Shown here: piece by piece, positions 5,341 through 6,428 of the stretch
Numbering within the stretch: position 1 is the first letter of the stretch
Layout of the letters: each line of letters begins with the position of its first letter
Assembly (NCBI GenBank): GCA_031552185.1
Contig: JAVBMU010000048.1
Span: 1-6,428, forward strand
DNA length: 6,428 nucleotides
Source of the DNA: JAVBMU01 sp031552185
Lineage (GTDB): Bacteria > Actinomycetota > Actinomycetes > Actinomycetales > Cellulomonadaceae
Direction of reading: 5' to 3'
Program-made: the position numbers and the translations under genes
Notes under the pieces: model-generated
The model's database searches: none
Told to the model about the DNA's origin: nothing
Seen by the model: the letters and a program-made list of their open reading frames with translations, nothing else

Positions 5341-6342
5341 GTGGTGCGGGCCGCTGCGAAGCAGGCGAGCGGCGCGCCGCGGGGCGCCGGCCGTCCGGCG
5401 GCGGCCGGGCGGCCGGCGGATCGCGGCGCGGACCGTGGCTTTCGGCTGACGGCGACGACCGCGGGGGCGGTGATCCTCGCGGTCCTCGCCGCCGTCGCCG
5501 GCTTCCTCCTGGTGCGGGCGTGGCCGGCGATCACGGCCGGCGGCGCCGAGCTGCGCGAGCAGGTCTCCTGGTTCGACGCCGATTCGCTGCTGGAATTCGT
5601 CGGCCCGCTGGTCTTCGGCACGCTGCTCGTCTCGGCGCTCGCGCTGGCCCTCGCGACGCCGGTCGCCGTCGGCGTGGCGCTGTTCCTGACCTGGTATGCA
5701 CCGAAGCGACCGGCCGCAATCCTGGGTTACGTCGTCGACCTCCTCGCCGCGATTCCCTCGGTGATCTACGGGCTCTGGGGCTCGCTGGTGCTGCCGCCGC
5801 TGCTGGTGCCGCTGTGGGACTGGTTGGCCGCGACGTTCGGTTGGCTCGGGCTCTTCGCCGGCCCGGCGTCGAGCACCGGGCGGGTGCTGGCCACGGTCGG
5901 TTGCGTCCTGGCGGTGATGATTCTGCCGATCATCACCGCCGTCGGGCGGGAGGTCTTTGCCCAGACGCCCCCGCTGCACACCGAGGCGGCGCTCGCCCTG
6001 GGCGCGACCCGCTGGGAGATGATCCGCATCGCGGTGCTCCCGTTCGGGCGCTCGGGGGTGGTGTCGGCGGCGATGCTCGGCCTCGGCCGGGCGCTGGGGG
6101 AGACGATGGCGGTGCTGATGATTCTTTCGCCCGGGTTCGCCTACTCATTCGCGATCCTGCAGGCCGGGCAGCAACAGACGATCGCCGCGAACATCGCCGC
6201 GCAGTTCCCGGAGGCGAACGCCGCGGGGGTGAGCACGTTGATCGCGACAGGGTTGGCCCTGTTCGCGATCACGCTGGCGGTCAACATGGGCGCCCGGGCA
6301 ATCGTCGCCCGGAGCAGGGACTTCGCGGGGAGCGCGACATGA
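5341..6342 (+). CDS. pstC: Phosphate ABC transporter permease PstC
   Basis: A 333-residue inner-membrane permease that with PstA forms the phosphate channel driven by the PstB ATPase. After a hydrophilic Arg/Ala/Gly/Pro-rich N-terminus (residues 1-35) there are about six hydrophobic segments, near 38-60, 89-117, 126-150, 182-200, 238-262 and 297-320. The permease signature (EAA loop) that docks on the ATPase is EAALALGATRWEMIRIAVLP (215-234). The conserved PstC stretches DLLAAIPSVIYGLWG (133-147) and GLGRALGETMAV (247-258) identify it as PstC rather than PstA. Start: GTG at 5341, three bases after the pstS stop, with a weak AAGG at 5326-5329; the adjacent GTG at 5344 is nearly equivalent. The stop overlaps pstA as ATGA. 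The basic N-terminal extension should face the cytoplasm. Confidence 0.95.
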   Translation: MVRAAAKQASGAPRGAGRPAAAGRPADRGADRGFRLTATTAGAVILAVLAAVAGFLLVRAWPAITAGGAELREQVSWFDADSLLEFVGPLVFGTLLVSALALALATPVAVGVALFLTWYAPKRPAAILGYVVDLLAAIPSVIYGLWGSLVLPPLLVPLWDWLAATFGWLGLFAGPASSTGRVLATVGCVLAVMILPIITAVGREVFAQTPPLHTEAALALGATRWEMIRIAVLPFGRSGVVSAAMLGLGRALGETMAVLMILSPGFAYSFAILQAGQQQTIAANIAAQFPEANAAGVSTLIATGLALFAITLAVNMGARAIVARSRDFAGSAT

Positions 6343-6428
6343 GCGCGACGCCGGAGCTGTCCGCCGGCCGGGCGGCCGCCGAGCCCGCGCCGGGCGCGGA
6401 ACCCGCGGCGCCCGCGCCGGGCGCGGCG
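6339..6428 (+). CDS. pstA: Phosphate ABC transporter permease PstA, N-terminal fragment (runs off the window)
   Basis: Only the first 30 codons are present. The ATG overlaps the pstC stop as ATGA (6339-6342), with GGGGAG (6327-6332) six bases upstream as ribosome binding site. The visible sequence is a hydrophilic Ala/Pro/Gly/Glu-rich leader containing two near-copies of an EPAPGA-like unit (AEPAPGAEP, AAPAPGAA), and no membrane segment is reached. Assignment as pstA rests on gene order (pstS-pstC-pstA-pstB is the standard order) and the coupled overlap, not on recognisable PstA motifs. A PstB start here is less likely, because PstB usually begins directly with its ATPase fold. Confidence 0.7.
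   Translation, partial: MSATPELSAGRAAAEPAPGAEPAAPAPGAA
6383..6426 (+). repeat. Direct 17-bp repeat inside the pstA leader
   Basis: GCCCGCGCCGGGCGCGG occurs at 6383-6399 and again at 6410-6426, 27 bp apart. The spacing is a multiple of three, so it encodes a repeated Pro-Ala-Pro-Gly-Ala segment. Each copy is itself largely self-complementary (CCCGCGCCGGGCGCGG). It probably arose by local duplication in low-complexity coding DNA. Confidence 0.6.

Noticed and set aside
4168..5979. Minus-strand open frame of 603 codons opposite pstS and pstC
   Set aside because: Arg/Gly/Asp-rich mirror of two strongly supported genes, with no recognisable domain and crossing a gene boundary.

Overview
The window comes from a high-GC Gram-positive actinobacterium. 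Every gene is strongly GC-biased at third codon positions, GTG starts are common, and the gene set (PhoU, SenX3/RegX3-type two-component pair, PstS-PstC-PstA) with its GTTCACC-type Pho boxes is typical of Actinomycetia. I cannot name the genus from the sequence alone.

Layout. Positions 1-91 are very GC-rich and contain a perfect 11-bp hairpin beyond the 3' end of a minus-strand gene. Positions 92 to about 876 (minus) hold an unrecognised gene whose reading frame breaks at about 650-679, so it appears as two overlapping pieces (92-649 and 565-876). Positions 1140-1796 (minus) encode PhoU. A divergent regulatory region (1797-1972) carries two GTTCACC units exactly 22 bp apart and a -10-like hexamer placed as for a leaderless senX3 mRNA. 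From 1973 everything reads on the plus strand: senX3 (1973-3238), regX3 (3235-3930, GTGA overlap), an intergenic region (3931-4215), then pstS (4216-5337), pstC (5341-6342, 3-base gap) and the start of pstA (6339 to window end, ATGA overlap). The intergenic region has four direct copies and one inverted copy of a 20-bp repeat, followed by a Pho box, a -10-like hexamer and a ribosome binding site.

How it fits together. This is a complete phosphate-starvation control module next to its main target. PstS captures phosphate outside the membrane and PstC/PstA form the import channel; the ATPase PstB should lie just past the window. PhoU links transporter state to the sensor kinase SenX3, which phosphorylates RegX3. 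RegX3 probably binds the Pho boxes before pstS and between phoU and senX3, giving autoregulation and induction of uptake.

Nothing here is a clearly undescribed system. The most notable items are the 20-bp repeat cluster with an inverted partner between regX3 and pstS, the phase-matched Pho boxes, the probable leaderless senX3 start, and the frame-broken unknown gene.
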